Assembly: GCF_030695065.1 (NCBI RefSeq)
Contig: NZ_JAUYTR010000011.1
Coordinates: forward strand, 434,001 to 498,000
DNA: 64,000 nt
Source: Sediminibacterium sp.
GTDB lineage: Bacteria > Bacteroidota > Bacteroidia > Chitinophagales > Chitinophagaceae
Reading direction: 5' to 3'
A program made the translations under genes and the position numbers. Positions 43,537-52,034 of this stretch are shown here, piece by piece. How positions within the stretch are numbered: the stretch's first letter is position 1; each line of letters starts with the position of its first letter. Under the pieces are notes generated by a model. It was given only the letters and a program-made list of their open reading frames with translations. It had not been told where the DNA came from and searched no databases.

Positions 43537-43556
43537 ATTTAAGCAAATACTTAAAT
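43537..43556. promoter_or_regulatory. Inverted repeat ATTTAAG-N6-CTTAAAT, likely ArsR operator
   Basis: Perfect 7-base arms with a 6-base spacer, just upstream of the arsR-like start codon. ArsR/SmtB repressors bind AT-rich inverted repeats in this position. Confidence 0.6.
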
Positions 43557-43604
43557 ACGATTACATTTTACCACAGGCTTGCCAGGTTGTGCAGGCAATT
43601 CATC

Positions 43605-43908
43605 AAATCCTCTTTCTCTGAATTCTCACTGCATTTAAAATAGCCAGCAAAGCCACCCCCACATCAGCAATCACTGCTTCCCATAAAGTGGCAATACCAC
43701 CTGCCCCTAAAATCAAAACGAAAACCTTTACGGTCATTGCCAGACCGATATTTTGCCAAACAATATTCCTGGTAATTTTTCCAATTTTAATTGCCGAAAC
43801 TATTTTAGAAGGCTGGTCATTTTGAATTACTACATCAGCTGTTTCAATAGTGGCATCACTTCCCTATCCTCTCATGGCAATACCTGCATCCGCAAGGGCA
43901 ACAAGTAT
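43605..43908 (-). pseudogene. 3' remnant of a second heavy-metal P-type ATPase
   Basis: On the minus strand this reads VALADAGIAMRG, a stop, then GSDATIETADVVIQN, KIVWQN-like RNIVWQNIGLAM, GAGGIATLWEAVIADVGVALLAILNAVRIQRKRI and a normal stop at 43605-43607. It matches the last 100 residues of the intact ATPase that lies 58 bases upstream on the same strand. The other 85 per cent of the gene is missing and a TAG interrupts the remnant. Confidence 0.88.
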
Positions 43909-43966
43909 AGTCGGAAGGTTTTAATACATAGGGTGTCTCCAACCAGCCGACTAAAAAATGAAGTTC

Positions 43967-46006
43967 TTAAAATTTCATACGCTGTATCCTAACTGCATTA
44001 AGAATTGCAAGTAATGCCACACCAACATCTGCAAAAACCGCTTCCCACATTGTCGCAAGTCCACCTGCACCTAATACCAATACAACTGCCTTTACTGCAA
44101 ATGCAAGTGTGATATTTTGCCAAACTATTTTTTTTGTTTGCTTACCGATGTTTATTGCTATTGCAATTTTACTTGGTCTGTCATCCTGGATTACCACATC
44201 AGCAGTTTCAATAGTTGCATCGCTGCCTAAACCACCCATAGCAATCCCTGCATCGCTCAAAGCCACAACCGGTGCATCGTTTACGCCGTCGCCTACAAAG
44301 GCTACTGTTTCGTTGCGGCTTTTTATTTCTTTTACTTTGTTTACTTTGTCTTCAGGCAATAAATCGCCAAAGGCGTTATCAATTCCTAATTTATCAGCAA
44401 CAAATTTAACCACGTTTGTTTTGTCACCACTCAGCATAGTCAGTTTTACATTCATGCTATGCAGCTTGTTCACCGCTTCCTGTGCATCTTCCTTTATAAC
44501 ATCGGCAATGGTAAGGTAGCCGGCAAAATTTTTATCATAAGCAATGGCAATTAAAGTGTAAACAATGGTGTTTGGGTCAATGTCGTACTTGATGGAAAAT
44601 TTATCCATCAATTTAAAATTACCTACCAATAATTCCTTTCCGTTTATTTCAGCCTTTAAACCATGCCCGGCAATTTCTTCTGTTCTATTTAATTGTATAG
44701 ATGCATTTATCTCACCCACATATTCGTGAATAGCTGTTGCAACAGGATGTGTACTTTGGCTTTCCAACACATTGACCATTTGCAGTATTTCATCTTTGTT
44801 AAACTCAGGCTTTATGTTTACTTCCTGTACCTTAAAAACACCCTCGGTCATTGTACCGGTTTTATCCATCACAACGTTTTGGATACCAGCCATGATGTCT
44901 AAAAAATTACTGCCTTTAAATAATATACCGTTCTTGCTGGCCGCACCTATGCCGCCAAAATAACCCAATGGGATAGAAATAACCAATGCACAAGGACAAG
45001 AGATAACTAAGAAAATCAAAGCCCGGTACAGCCATTGGCTGAATACATAGTTTTCTACAAATAGCATAGGTACTACGCATATGAGAACTGCCAACAGCAC
45101 TACAATTGGGGTATAAATTTTTGCAAACTTGCGAATGAATAATTCTGTTGGTGCTTTTTGTGCCGTAGCATTTTGTACCAATTCCAAAATTTTACTCAGC
45201 TTGCTGTCTGTATATGCAGTGGTAACTTTTACCTGTGCAACGGTGTTTAAATTTATCATTCCTGCCAATACAATTTCTCCCTTAGCTTTTGTATCGGGTT
45301 TACTTTCGCCGGTAAGTGCAGCGGTATTGAAGGATGCAGTATCCGAAATTAGTTCTCCATCTAATCCTAATTTTTCGCCGGACTTTAGTTGTATGATGTC
45401 TCCAATTTTTGCCGCTTCTGCTTTGATTGTTTTCGGCTGGTTGTTTTCTAAAATGGTTACTTCATCGGGTCGCTGGTCAAGCAGGGATTTGATGTTTGCC
45501 TTTGCCCGCTTTACAGCCAAAGTTTGAAACACTTCGCCAACTGCATAGAACAACATCACCGCCACACCTTCAGGAAATTCCTGGATAGAAAATGCACCAA
45601 CAGTAGCAATACTCATCAACAAAAACTCAGAAAATATTTCTCCTTTTGATACACTTACAATGGCTTCTTTTATTACCGGAAACCCAACAGGTGCATAAGC
45701 AGCTACATACCATATAATTCGTACCCAACCTGTAAACCAGGCTTGTTGTATCCAATTATCAAAAGCTATTGCAAGCAGCAACAATACCAAACTAATAATA
45801 GCCGGTAAAAACATTTTAAAAGTATTATCACTTCCGCCAGAGTGGTCGTGCCCGTCATCGTCGCCATGTTCGCTATGATCATGCCCATCGGTTTCAGTAT
45901 GCCCGTTTTTTAATAACTCTTTTGCTCCGGCTTTAGCATAAATTTTTTCCTGTTGTGTGCAGCAAATCTGTTTGCCTTGTGCGTCGTATTGGTGTTGATG
46001 TTCCAT
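43967..46006 (-). CDS. Heavy-metal P1B-type ATPase, Zn/Cd/Pb type
   Basis: A 679-residue cation exporter. N-terminus (residues 1-65) is His-rich (GHDHSEHGDDDGHDHSGG) and has one CC pair instead of an HMA domain. Six to eight membrane segments; CPC ion-binding motif in SCPCALVISIPLGYFGG, phosphorylation site MDKTGTMTEG, phosphatase motif TGES, HP motif STHPVATAI, and GDGVNDAPVVALSDAGIAMGG. C-terminal membrane Asp in ADVGVALLAILNA is typical of the ZntA/CadA subgroup. It lies upstream of the ArsR operon but is separated by the remnant copy. Confidence 0.93.
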   Translation of the reverse strand: MEHQHQYDAQGKQICCTQQEKIYAKAGAKELLKNGHTETDGHDHSEHGDDDGHDHSGGSDNTFKMFLPAIISLVLLLLAIAFDNWIQQAWFTGWVRIIWYVAAYAPVGFPVIKEAIVSVSKGEIFSEFLLMSIATVGAFSIQEFPEGVAVMLFYAVGEVFQTLAVKRAKANIKSLLDQRPDEVTILENNQPKTIKAEAAKIGDIIQLKSGEKLGLDGELISDTASFNTAALTGESKPDTKAKGEIVLAGMINLNTVAQVKVTTAYTDSKLSKILELVQNATAQKAPTELFIRKFAKIYTPIVVLLAVLICVVPMLFVENYVFSQWLYRALIFLVISCPCALVISIPLGYFGGIGAASKNGILFKGSNFLDIMAGIQNVVMDKTGTMTEGVFKVQEVNIKPEFNKDEILQMVNVLESQSTHPVATAIHEYVGEINASIQLNRTEEIAGHGLKAEINGKELLVGNFKLMDKFSIKYDIDPNTIVYTLIAIAYDKNFAGYLTIADVIKEDAQEAVNKLHSMNVKLTMLSGDKTNVVKFVADKLGIDNAFGDLLPEDKVNKVKEIKSRNETVAFVGDGVNDAPVVALSDAGIAMGGLGSDATIETADVVIQDDRPSKIAIAINIGKQTKKIVWQNITLAFAVKAVVLVLGAGGLATMWEAVFADVGVALLAILNAVRIQRMKF

Positions 46007-46096
46007 TTATTTTATTTTTATAAATATTAAATTGGCTTCTTTTAAACCTGATTATTAGTGTTTTAGTTTTATACTGCCTTTTTTAAAATAAAAAAA

Positions 46097-47071
46097 TCAG
46101 TTCGCTAAAAGGTATTTTAAATTTTCTTCCTTAAAAAATGTTTCTGCTATTACTTCTGCCTTATCTAAAAGTGTTTCTAAAGTTGGTTGGTTTTTGCCCA
46201 ACAGTTTATAGGTTTGGCTATAAGCATCTTCTTCTTGTAGCAGGGCTGTATTTTGCAAGGCTTCTTTTACCACTACTACCCGTAATCCTTCGTCTTTCAA
46301 TTTTCCTAATTCGGCAATCGTCCAACTTAAAGCTAAAAAATGATTTTTGGAAATGCGTATCGGGCTTTGTACTGTGATAATTGCAGGTATTTTATTGTAA
46401 GGCGATTTTACAATGGTATCTGTCAGGTATTTTTGCAAACTTGTAGTTGGCTTTGTATTTAATTTTTTATATTGAAATACACCTTGCAATGCCTGCGGAT
46501 AAATAGAAAGCCAACGTAGTTTGCGGCGCAACTCATGTACATCCTCTTCTACATTATCAAACTTATACCCTGTTTCAGTTACAAATTCTTCTACTTTTTT
46601 TATTGCTTTGATATAAAATTCCTTTATGCCGTTTACTTCCTTTTCGTCTTCCTTCCAGTTTGTATCATTTATTATATCGTATATTTTATCTAACTGCTTT
46701 CCATTTAACCAATTTTCATCTTTTAAAATGGTATTTAATTCTTTTATTTTTTTATCGGTTTGTTCTTTTAAATAATCAACAACTGCAGCAGGCACTTTTT
46801 TATTTTCTGCTAATTCCTTTGCAAAAGCAGCATAATAATCAACAGCACCTAAAGCATCTTCAAGGGCTTTAAATTGTTCTTTACATTTTTCCAACGCTTT
46901 ACTGTCATATACTTTTGTGTATATTCTTGCTAACGCTTCAAGCATAAACATGGGTGTTCGTAAATCATTTAAAAAAAGCCACATAGCCGGATTGTTTTGT
47001 TTGGCCGCATTGGTTAACAAGGCTGCTATTTTAGTAAGCTGTAGCTCAAATACTTTTTTTCCTATTTTCAT
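46097..47071 (-). CDS. CHAD-like helical protein
   Basis: A 324-residue cytoplasmic protein, Lys/Glu-rich and helical. The start at 47071 (MKIGKKVFELQ) is preferred; an in-frame ATG at 47122 lies inside a terminator hairpin. VHELRRKLRWLSIYPQAL near residue 205 resembles the CHAD helix motif, whose conserved basic residues bind polyphosphate and histidine-rich partners. The rest diverges from classical CHAD proteins, so the call is tentative. Located beside the His-rich P-type ATPase, it may link metal stress with polyphosphate; that is inference. Confidence 0.72.
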   Translation of the reverse strand: MKIGKKVFELQLTKIAALLTNAAKQNNPAMWLFLNDLRTPMFMLEALARIYTKVYDSKALEKCKEQFKALEDALGAVDYYAAFAKELAENKKVPAAVVDYLKEQTDKKIKELNTILKDENWLNGKQLDKIYDIINDTNWKEDEKEVNGIKEFYIKAIKKVEEFVTETGYKFDNVEEDVHELRRKLRWLSIYPQALQGVFQYKKLNTKPTTSLQKYLTDTIVKSPYNKIPAIITVQSPIRISKNHFLALSWTIAELGKLKDEGLRVVVVKEALQNTALLQEEDAYSQTYKLLGKNQPTLETLLDKAEVIAETFFKEENLKYLLAN

Positions 47072-47090
47072 TGTGTTTAATTTATAAAAT

Positions 47091-47127
47091 AAAAAAAAGG
47101 TTTCAGATATTTCTATCTGCAACCTTT
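47091..47127 (-). terminator. Rho-independent terminator with GAAA loop
   Basis: On the minus strand AAAGGTTGCAGATA pairs with TATCTGAAACCTTT (one G-A mismatch) around the loop GAAA and is followed by eight T. It ends the transcript of the 25-residue peptide gene at 47150-47227, just before the CHAD-like gene. Confidence 0.82.
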
Positions 47128-47149
47128 TACAATAATTGTGTATTATTTA

Positions 47150-47227
47150 TTATGCCATAAATGTTGCTGCCATTCCTAAAACGGATGCAAGCATTACTAC
47201 GCATTTCCAACAATTGAGTCTGTTCAT
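47150..47227 (-). CDS. 25-residue membrane peptide with CWKC motif
   Basis: A complete short frame starting ATG at 47227 and ending TAA at 47150: a polar start with NCWKC, then one hydrophobic segment (VVMLASVLGMAATFMA). It is directly followed by a strong terminator, which suggests that it is a real small transcript. No homologue known to me. A CxxC just ahead of a membrane helix suits metal or thiol chemistry. Confidence 0.5.
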   Translation of the reverse strand: MNRLNCWKCVVMLASVLGMAATFMA

Positions 47228-47259
47228 TTCTGTTTGTTTTATGAATGTAAAAATACATG

Positions 47260-47631
47260 CTATTTCGTTTTTGTATTGTTAATTATTTCAGCAAGGTCTT
47301 TTGCTATTTCCATGGGTAGTAGAGGCGGCACATTTGCGCCACCGGTATTACCAACAGGAATATTGCCAACAAAAGATTTTATACCCCCAACCAATAACCT
47401 TGGAATTTGTCCCATTACCTCTTTCCAATTCTTTACTTTGATACCGAACAAAAACATTCTCCAATGGACTGTTGTATGCTGGCAAGGATAAGGCTGCGCT
47501 AAAATATGCGCCCTTTCCAGGTGCCGCCAGCTTATCATATAATGCCCTTTTTTAAACGCTACAACAGCTTTTGTTAATTCCTCCTGATAGAATGGCTGGA
47601 GCGCCTTTGGCATTTTTGTATATACTTTCAT
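47260..47631 (-). CDS. DUF3703 protein
   Basis: A 123-residue protein. FKKGHYMISWRHLERAHILAQPYPCQHTTVHWRMFLFGIK and PVGNTGGANVPPLLPMEI match DUF3703, a family of unknown function often found near metal-resistance genes. Several conserved His (HLERAH, CQH, VHW) could bind metal. It lies 37 bases downstream of the zinc peptidase gene and 32 bases upstream of the 25-residue peptide gene. Confidence 0.88.
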   Translation of the reverse strand: MKVYTKMPKALQPFYQEELTKAVVAFKKGHYMISWRHLERAHILAQPYPCQHTTVHWRMFLFGIKVKNWKEVMGQIPRLLVGGIKSFVGNIPVGNTGGANVPPLLPMEIAKDLAEIINNTKTK

Positions 47632-47668
47632 AACAAAATAGTATGCGTGCTGTAAATGGTTTGTTTGT

Positions 47669-48535
47669 TTACTTCTTCAGCGAAGGGTCATTGAACGTAT
47701 CTCCTTGTTTTATATCGCCGGTTTCATAGCCTTTTTTAAACCAATACATACGCTGTGCCGATGTGCCATGCGTAAAAGCATCCGGCGTTACCTGGCCAGT
47801 AGCTTGCCGTTGCAGCCTGTCGTCACCAATGGCATTGGCAGCAGTCAATGCTTCATCAATGTCATCAGTGTCTAAAATGTTTTTCATCTTTTGCGCATGA
47901 TGCGCCCATACACCTGCATAAAAATCTGCCTGTAATTCCATCATTACAGAATAACGGTTAAACTCAGTTTCACTCAACTGCTGGCGAAGCCGGTTTACTT
48001 TATCCGCCGTACCCATCAGGTTTTGAATATGATGCCCCACTTCATGCGCCACTACATACGCCATTGGAAAATCTCCCGGTGCATTTAGCTTGTTCTGCAA
48101 ATCCTGGTAAAACGAAAGGTCTATGTACATTTTATTATCACCGGGGCAATAAAAAGGTCCTGATGCTGAACTGGCATTGCCGCAGGCAGAAGCTACTGAA
48201 CCACGAAACAACACCAGCGTAGGTTCTGTGTATTGGTTACCGCCTTCTGCAAAAATTTTATTCCATACATCTTCTGTTTCAGCCACTACCACTTTTACAA
48301 ATTTTGCCCTCTCTTCATCCGCCGCCTGTTCTTCAGGTGTCATTTGCGAAGTTTGATTGCCCTGTTCACTAAGTTGCTGCTGTACCTGTGCCGGATCAAT
48401 ATTACCGCCGCTTAATAATGTATATAAAAGATAAATAACAAGCCCGGCTACGCCACCGCCAGCTGCTAACTTACCACCAGATATACCACGACGGTCATCT
48501 ACGTTAGAACTTTCTCTCCTTCCTGTCCATTTCAT
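47669..48535 (-). CDS. YpfJ-family neutral zinc metallopeptidase
   Basis: A 288-residue protein anchored by one membrane segment (about residues 23-42, LAAGGGVAGLVIYLLYTLL). VVAHEVGHHIQNLMG holds the HExxH zinc site and MELQADFYAGVWAHH the third ligand region. The N-terminal MKWTGRRESSNVDDRRG and C-terminal DAFTHGTSAQRMYWFKKGYETGD are characteristic of YpfJ. Its substrates are not known. First of a run of metal-related genes that continues with DUF3703. Confidence 0.94.
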   Translation of the reverse strand: MKWTGRRESSNVDDRRGISGGKLAAGGGVAGLVIYLLYTLLSGGNIDPAQVQQQLSEQGNQTSQMTPEEQAADEERAKFVKVVVAETEDVWNKIFAEGGNQYTEPTLVLFRGSVASACGNASSASGPFYCPGDNKMYIDLSFYQDLQNKLNAPGDFPMAYVVAHEVGHHIQNLMGTADKVNRLRQQLSETEFNRYSVMMELQADFYAGVWAHHAQKMKNILDTDDIDEALTAANAIGDDRLQRQATGQVTPDAFTHGTSAQRMYWFKKGYETGDIKQGDTFNDPSLKK

Positions 48536-48575
48536 ACAACAGTATTTTAGTAGTTATAAATTGGTGATATGATTG

Positions 48576-48800
48576 TTATGGTTTTGATTTATTAAAGGCA
48601 TCTATTAACTCTTCTTCAATTAGTTTTGGCAGCTCATTATGAGCAGGGATGTTAAGTATCAGCATCCCTGTTTTTCTGTCTTCTTTTAATGTATAATAAT
48701 CACCCATTTTACCTTCTGTAAAAAAAGAATCAAACTGAATTTGTATATGCACCAATTCCTGGTTAAAATTTTCTTTCCATTTTTCTGTATCGGTTTTCAT
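48576..48800 (-). CDS. Small hypothetical protein
   Basis: A 74-residue acidic protein (MKTDTEKWKENFNQELVHIQIQ...). No signal, membrane segment or Cys. Function not recognised. It lies between the DUF1345 gene (33 bases upstream) and the zinc peptidase gene (40 bases downstream) on the same strand. Confidence 0.7.
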   Translation of the reverse strand: MKTDTEKWKENFNQELVHIQIQFDSFFTEGKMGDYYTLKEDRKTGMLILNIPAHNELPKLIEEELIDAFNKSKP

Positions 48801-48833
48801 GGTATTTGTTTATTTTTTTCTACGTTAAAATCT

Positions 48834-49523
48834 TTATTGTTTAAGTCCGGCAATGGTGTTAATAGTTAATGCCACAATAATTGTATTAAACACAAAGGAA
48901 ATTAAACTGTGCAGCAACACAAAACGCCTGATAACCCGTGAATTTACCTGCACATCCGAAACCTGGAACGTCATGCCTATTACAAAAGAAAAATAAGCAA
49001 AGTCCAGATAGTCTGGATCCTCCTTGGTTGGAAAATCTAAACCACCAACGTTGCTACCTGTGTTCAACTTATTATGGTCGTGGTACAAATGTGCATACCT
49101 GATGGCAAAGGTTGTATGCAGCAAAATCCATGAAAGCAAGACGGGAGAGAGCGAAACGATGGTATGAAATATTTTATTAAAGGATGATTCTCCTTTACTG
49201 TTTAAAAGTAATAATGTGCCAAACAGGCTAAAGCAAACAGCTACAAGCACTATCGTAAAAATTATTTTAAGCCCGTCATCCTGGTTTTCTACAATAGTGC
49301 ATAATTCATTTGGCGTTGTAGTAAAAAAAAGAATCCAGCTAAGTAGAATCATACAAAGACAAAAAGTGTCCCAGCCCAATATGATCCTGCTTTTTGGGTC
49401 GACTTTCAGAACAAACAGAATAATATACACAACAACAGTAAGTAAAATACAAACCAATACTTTAGTTACACCGCTTAAATTTTTAAGCCACGATTGCTGG
49501 TTGTATTGTATTTTTTTACTCAT
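48834..49523 (-). CDS. DUF1345 membrane protein
   Basis: A 229-residue protein with five membrane segments. SPVLLSWILLHTTFAIRYAHLYHDH, LDFAYFSFVIGMTFQVSDVQV and RRFVLLHSLISFVFNTIIVALTIN are the family's conserved parts. Function unknown; frequent in environmental Bacteroidota and proteobacteria. Possible operon with the downstream 74-residue gene. Confidence 0.9.
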   Translation of the reverse strand: MSKKIQYNQQSWLKNLSGVTKVLVCILLTVVVYIILFVLKVDPKSRIILGWDTFCLCMILLSWILFFTTTPNELCTIVENQDDGLKIIFTIVLVAVCFSLFGTLLLLNSKGESSFNKIFHTIVSLSPVLLSWILLHTTFAIRYAHLYHDHNKLNTGSNVGGLDFPTKEDPDYLDFAYFSFVIGMTFQVSDVQVNSRVIRRFVLLHSLISFVFNTIIVALTINTIAGLKQ

Positions 49524-49539
49524 AAAAACAAATTAAGGT

Positions 49540-49745
49540 TTAAACAACCATTCCCAAAATTAAAAACAACAGGAAGCCAACAAAAAAAGCGGAAGTGTGC
49601 CACACTGTTTCTTTTTCCTCATGCGCTTCCATTAATAACTCTCCGGTAAATTAGCAATAGCCAAATACCCTGCGGTCAGGTATAAGCGCATGAGTAATGC
49701 TTAATAATATGGTGCCCGTAATTATACTGTATATTTTTATTTTTC
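49540..49745 (-). pseudogene. Remnant of a metal transporter-like membrane protein, with a 30-residue frame
   Basis: On the minus strand one frame gives IITGTILLSITHALIPDRR, reminiscent of NicO/UreH-type or ZIP-type transporters, then a stop. An intact 30-residue frame follows at 49632-49540 (MEAHEEKETVWHTSAFF, then a hydrophobic LLFLILGMVV), which looks like the last helix of such a protein. The middle is missing. Either a decayed gene or a real single-helix peptide; I favour decay. Assignment to a family is weak. The rest of 49524-49787 shows nothing else. Confidence 0.4.
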
Positions 49746-49787
49746 ATAATTCATTTTCTTTTTCATTTGCAGCCTTGCCAGATGTTA

Positions 49788-51977
49788 TCACCTAACATTG
49801 GCAATCAGCTTACCAAAAATTACTTCCCCGGAAGCTGTGTCATAATATGCCGACACAATGCCGACAGCTCCGGTTTGTACCAGGTCTTTTATATAACTAC
49901 TGTTTTTAAGTATGGCATTTACTGAGTTTTCGATATTTAATTTGCACACCGTTTCCTGCAAGTCATCATTGTTTTCAAAGGAAGGTGCAATAACCATTGC
50001 TGTATCTACTGCCGGTTTTATTTTTTGGGTAATCACATCACTCTTTCCTTCCTGTACGGAGTGTACTGCTACAGCAATAGCACCACACTTAGAGTGGCCT
50101 TTTACAACAATGAGCTTTACGCCAATTTCTTTAATAGCCAGCTCAAGGCTTCCGATAATATCTTCATTAATAATATTACCTGCAATCCTTACGGAGATAA
50201 TATCGCCCAGGCCGGCATCAAAAATAAGTTCGGGAGAAGTTCTGGAATCAATACAGCCGATGATTACAGCCATCGGATACTGGCCGGATGAAGTGGCATT
50301 TACCTGGTGACGAAAATATTTTTCGTTCCATTTCCCCTGCCGGAACCGCTCATTTCCATTCTTTAATAATTCTACTATCCTTGCAGGGGTCAGTTCTTCC
50401 TGAGCTTGCCTGTCCAGCACATTTACAAACTGTATGTGGTCTGATAATTGGTATTTTTCCTTAACACCGACAATATTGACCTTAATATTTTTTTCAGGTG
50501 CAATTACATTCTTGAAATCAAGAAAAATTTCCAGCACATCATTGTCAATAAAATCTGAATAGCTTGCATCAATTACCACATTGCTGTTTTCCGGCACATC
50601 CCAAAGTGTATCTTTTATACTGGCCTTATTTAGAAATGAAACCTGATTGGGTAATTCAATACGGATTGTTTCGGAAGTGTGCAACTGAACTTTTTCAAGA
50701 GTGAAAGGATTTTTATAATTACTTTTTAATAAGTAAAAAAGACTTACGGCGAGCCCGATTAAAATACCAATCAGCAGGTCTGTAAATATGATAGCTACAA
50801 TTGTTACCACAAAAGGAATTAACTGGTTCCACCCTTTGGCATACATTTCTTTGAATATGGAAAATTTGGCAAGTTTATAGCCCGTAACAATAAGTATAGC
50901 TGCCAACGAAGCAAAAGGGATTAAGTTAATAAAGGGGCTTAACACAAGAATCGCTGCCAATAAAAACACACCGTGAATAATACTGGACAACTTTGACTGT
51001 GCTCCTGCATTGATGTTTACCGAACTCCTGACGATAACTGATGTTACCGGTAATCCTCCTACAATACCGGAAGCAATATTGCCAATACCCTGCGCCAATA
51101 ATTCACGGTTTGGGGGAGATTGTCTTTTGTGTGGGTCAATATTATCTACGGCTTCCAGGTTCAGCAGGGTTTCTAAAGAAGCTACAATTGCTACGGTTAA
51201 TGCGGTTAGCCAAACGTTGTAATTGCTTAAAATCGTTAACGACGGAAATTTGATAAATGAAGATAAGTCGCCAACGGAGGTGGCGGGAATATTTACCAGG
51301 TGCGATTGCTGAACGTATAACGCAGGTATGAAGGCACGGAAAATTTCATTTATACCGATTCCCATCAACACGACAAAAAGTGAAGCCGGGAAAAGCTTCA
51401 TCTTTTTTAACGGCGTTTTATCCCAGGCAACAAGAACAACTATGGACAACAAACTAATGAGCACAACCCCCGGAGTGATGTGAAAGAAAGTATTAAAAAG
51501 ATGTGAGAATGTATTTTCACCGTTCCTCTGTATAAATGCGAAATCATCCTGGTGTGTGGAATCATACCCAAACGCCTGCGGTATTTGTTTCAGAATAAGC
51601 AACAAACCAATTGCCGCCAGTAAACCCTTAATTACATTAGATGGTATATAATTGGCAATAAAGCCGCCTTTCAAAACTCCAAATGCAAACTGAATAACAC
51701 CTGCTATCAATAAGGCGGCTGAAAATACTTCAAAGCTTCCGAGCCGGGTAATAGATGCCAACACAACGGCGGCAAGCCCTGCGGCCGGGCCGCTAACACT
51801 GGTTTGAGACCCGCTGATGCAGCCGACAACAATGCCGCCTATTATTCCGGCAATAATGCCTGATAATAAAGGTGCCCCTGAAGCCAATGCCACACCAAGG
51901 CACAACGGAAGCGCCACGAGGAATACTACTACTCCTGCCGGGAAATCATATTTTAATTTTGAGATTGTGAATGCCAT
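49788..51977 (-). CDS. SulP anion transporter fused to STAS and beta-carbonic anhydrase
   Basis: A 729-residue fusion. Residues 1-410 are the SulP membrane domain (YDFPAGVVVFLVALPLCLGVALASGAP, GSQTSVSGPAAGLAAVV, and GLPVTSVIVRSSVNINAGAQSKLS). Residues 430-520 are a STAS-like domain. Residues 545-729 are a beta-carbonic anhydrase with zinc ligands in GCIDSRTSPE (Cys, Asp-Arg dyad) and VVKGHSKCGAI (His-x2-Cys). Such fusions are known and are thought to import bicarbonate or export it with local interconversion to CO2. It lies 57 bases after the CDF gene on the same strand. Confidence 0.94.
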   Translation of the reverse strand: MAFTISKLKYDFPAGVVVFLVALPLCLGVALASGAPLLSGIIAGIIGGIVVGCISGSQTSVSGPAAGLAAVVLASITRLGSFEVFSAALLIAGVIQFAFGVLKGGFIANYIPSNVIKGLLAAIGLLLILKQIPQAFGYDSTHQDDFAFIQRNGENTFSHLFNTFFHITPGVVLISLLSIVVLVAWDKTPLKKMKLFPASLFVVLMGIGINEIFRAFIPALYVQQSHLVNIPATSVGDLSSFIKFPSLTILSNYNVWLTALTVAIVASLETLLNLEAVDNIDPHKRQSPPNRELLAQGIGNIASGIVGGLPVTSVIVRSSVNINAGAQSKLSSIIHGVFLLAAILVLSPFINLIPFASLAAILIVTGYKLAKFSIFKEMYAKGWNQLIPFVVTIVAIIFTDLLIGILIGLAVSLFYLLKSNYKNPFTLEKVQLHTSETIRIELPNQVSFLNKASIKDTLWDVPENSNVVIDASYSDFIDNDVLEIFLDFKNVIAPEKNIKVNIVGVKEKYQLSDHIQFVNVLDRQAQEELTPARIVELLKNGNERFRQGKWNEKYFRHQVNATSSGQYPMAVIIGCIDSRTSPELIFDAGLGDIISVRIAGNIINEDIIGSLELAIKEIGVKLIVVKGHSKCGAIAVAVHSVQEGKSDVITQKIKPAVDTAMVIAPSFENNDDLQETVCKLNIENSVNAILKNSSYIKDLVQTGAVGIVSAYYDTASGEVIFGKLIANVR

Positions 51978-52034
51978 TCTTATTTAGGTTTTTGATGTAG
52001 TAAAAAATAATAATTAGGTTTTAAATGGATATGA

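Noticed and set aside
44109..44519. Long plus-strand open frame (136 codons) within the P-type ATPase gene
   Set aside because: It lies wholly inside a gene with all ATPase motifs on the other strand; its translation is Ser/Thr/Pro-rich without domain features.
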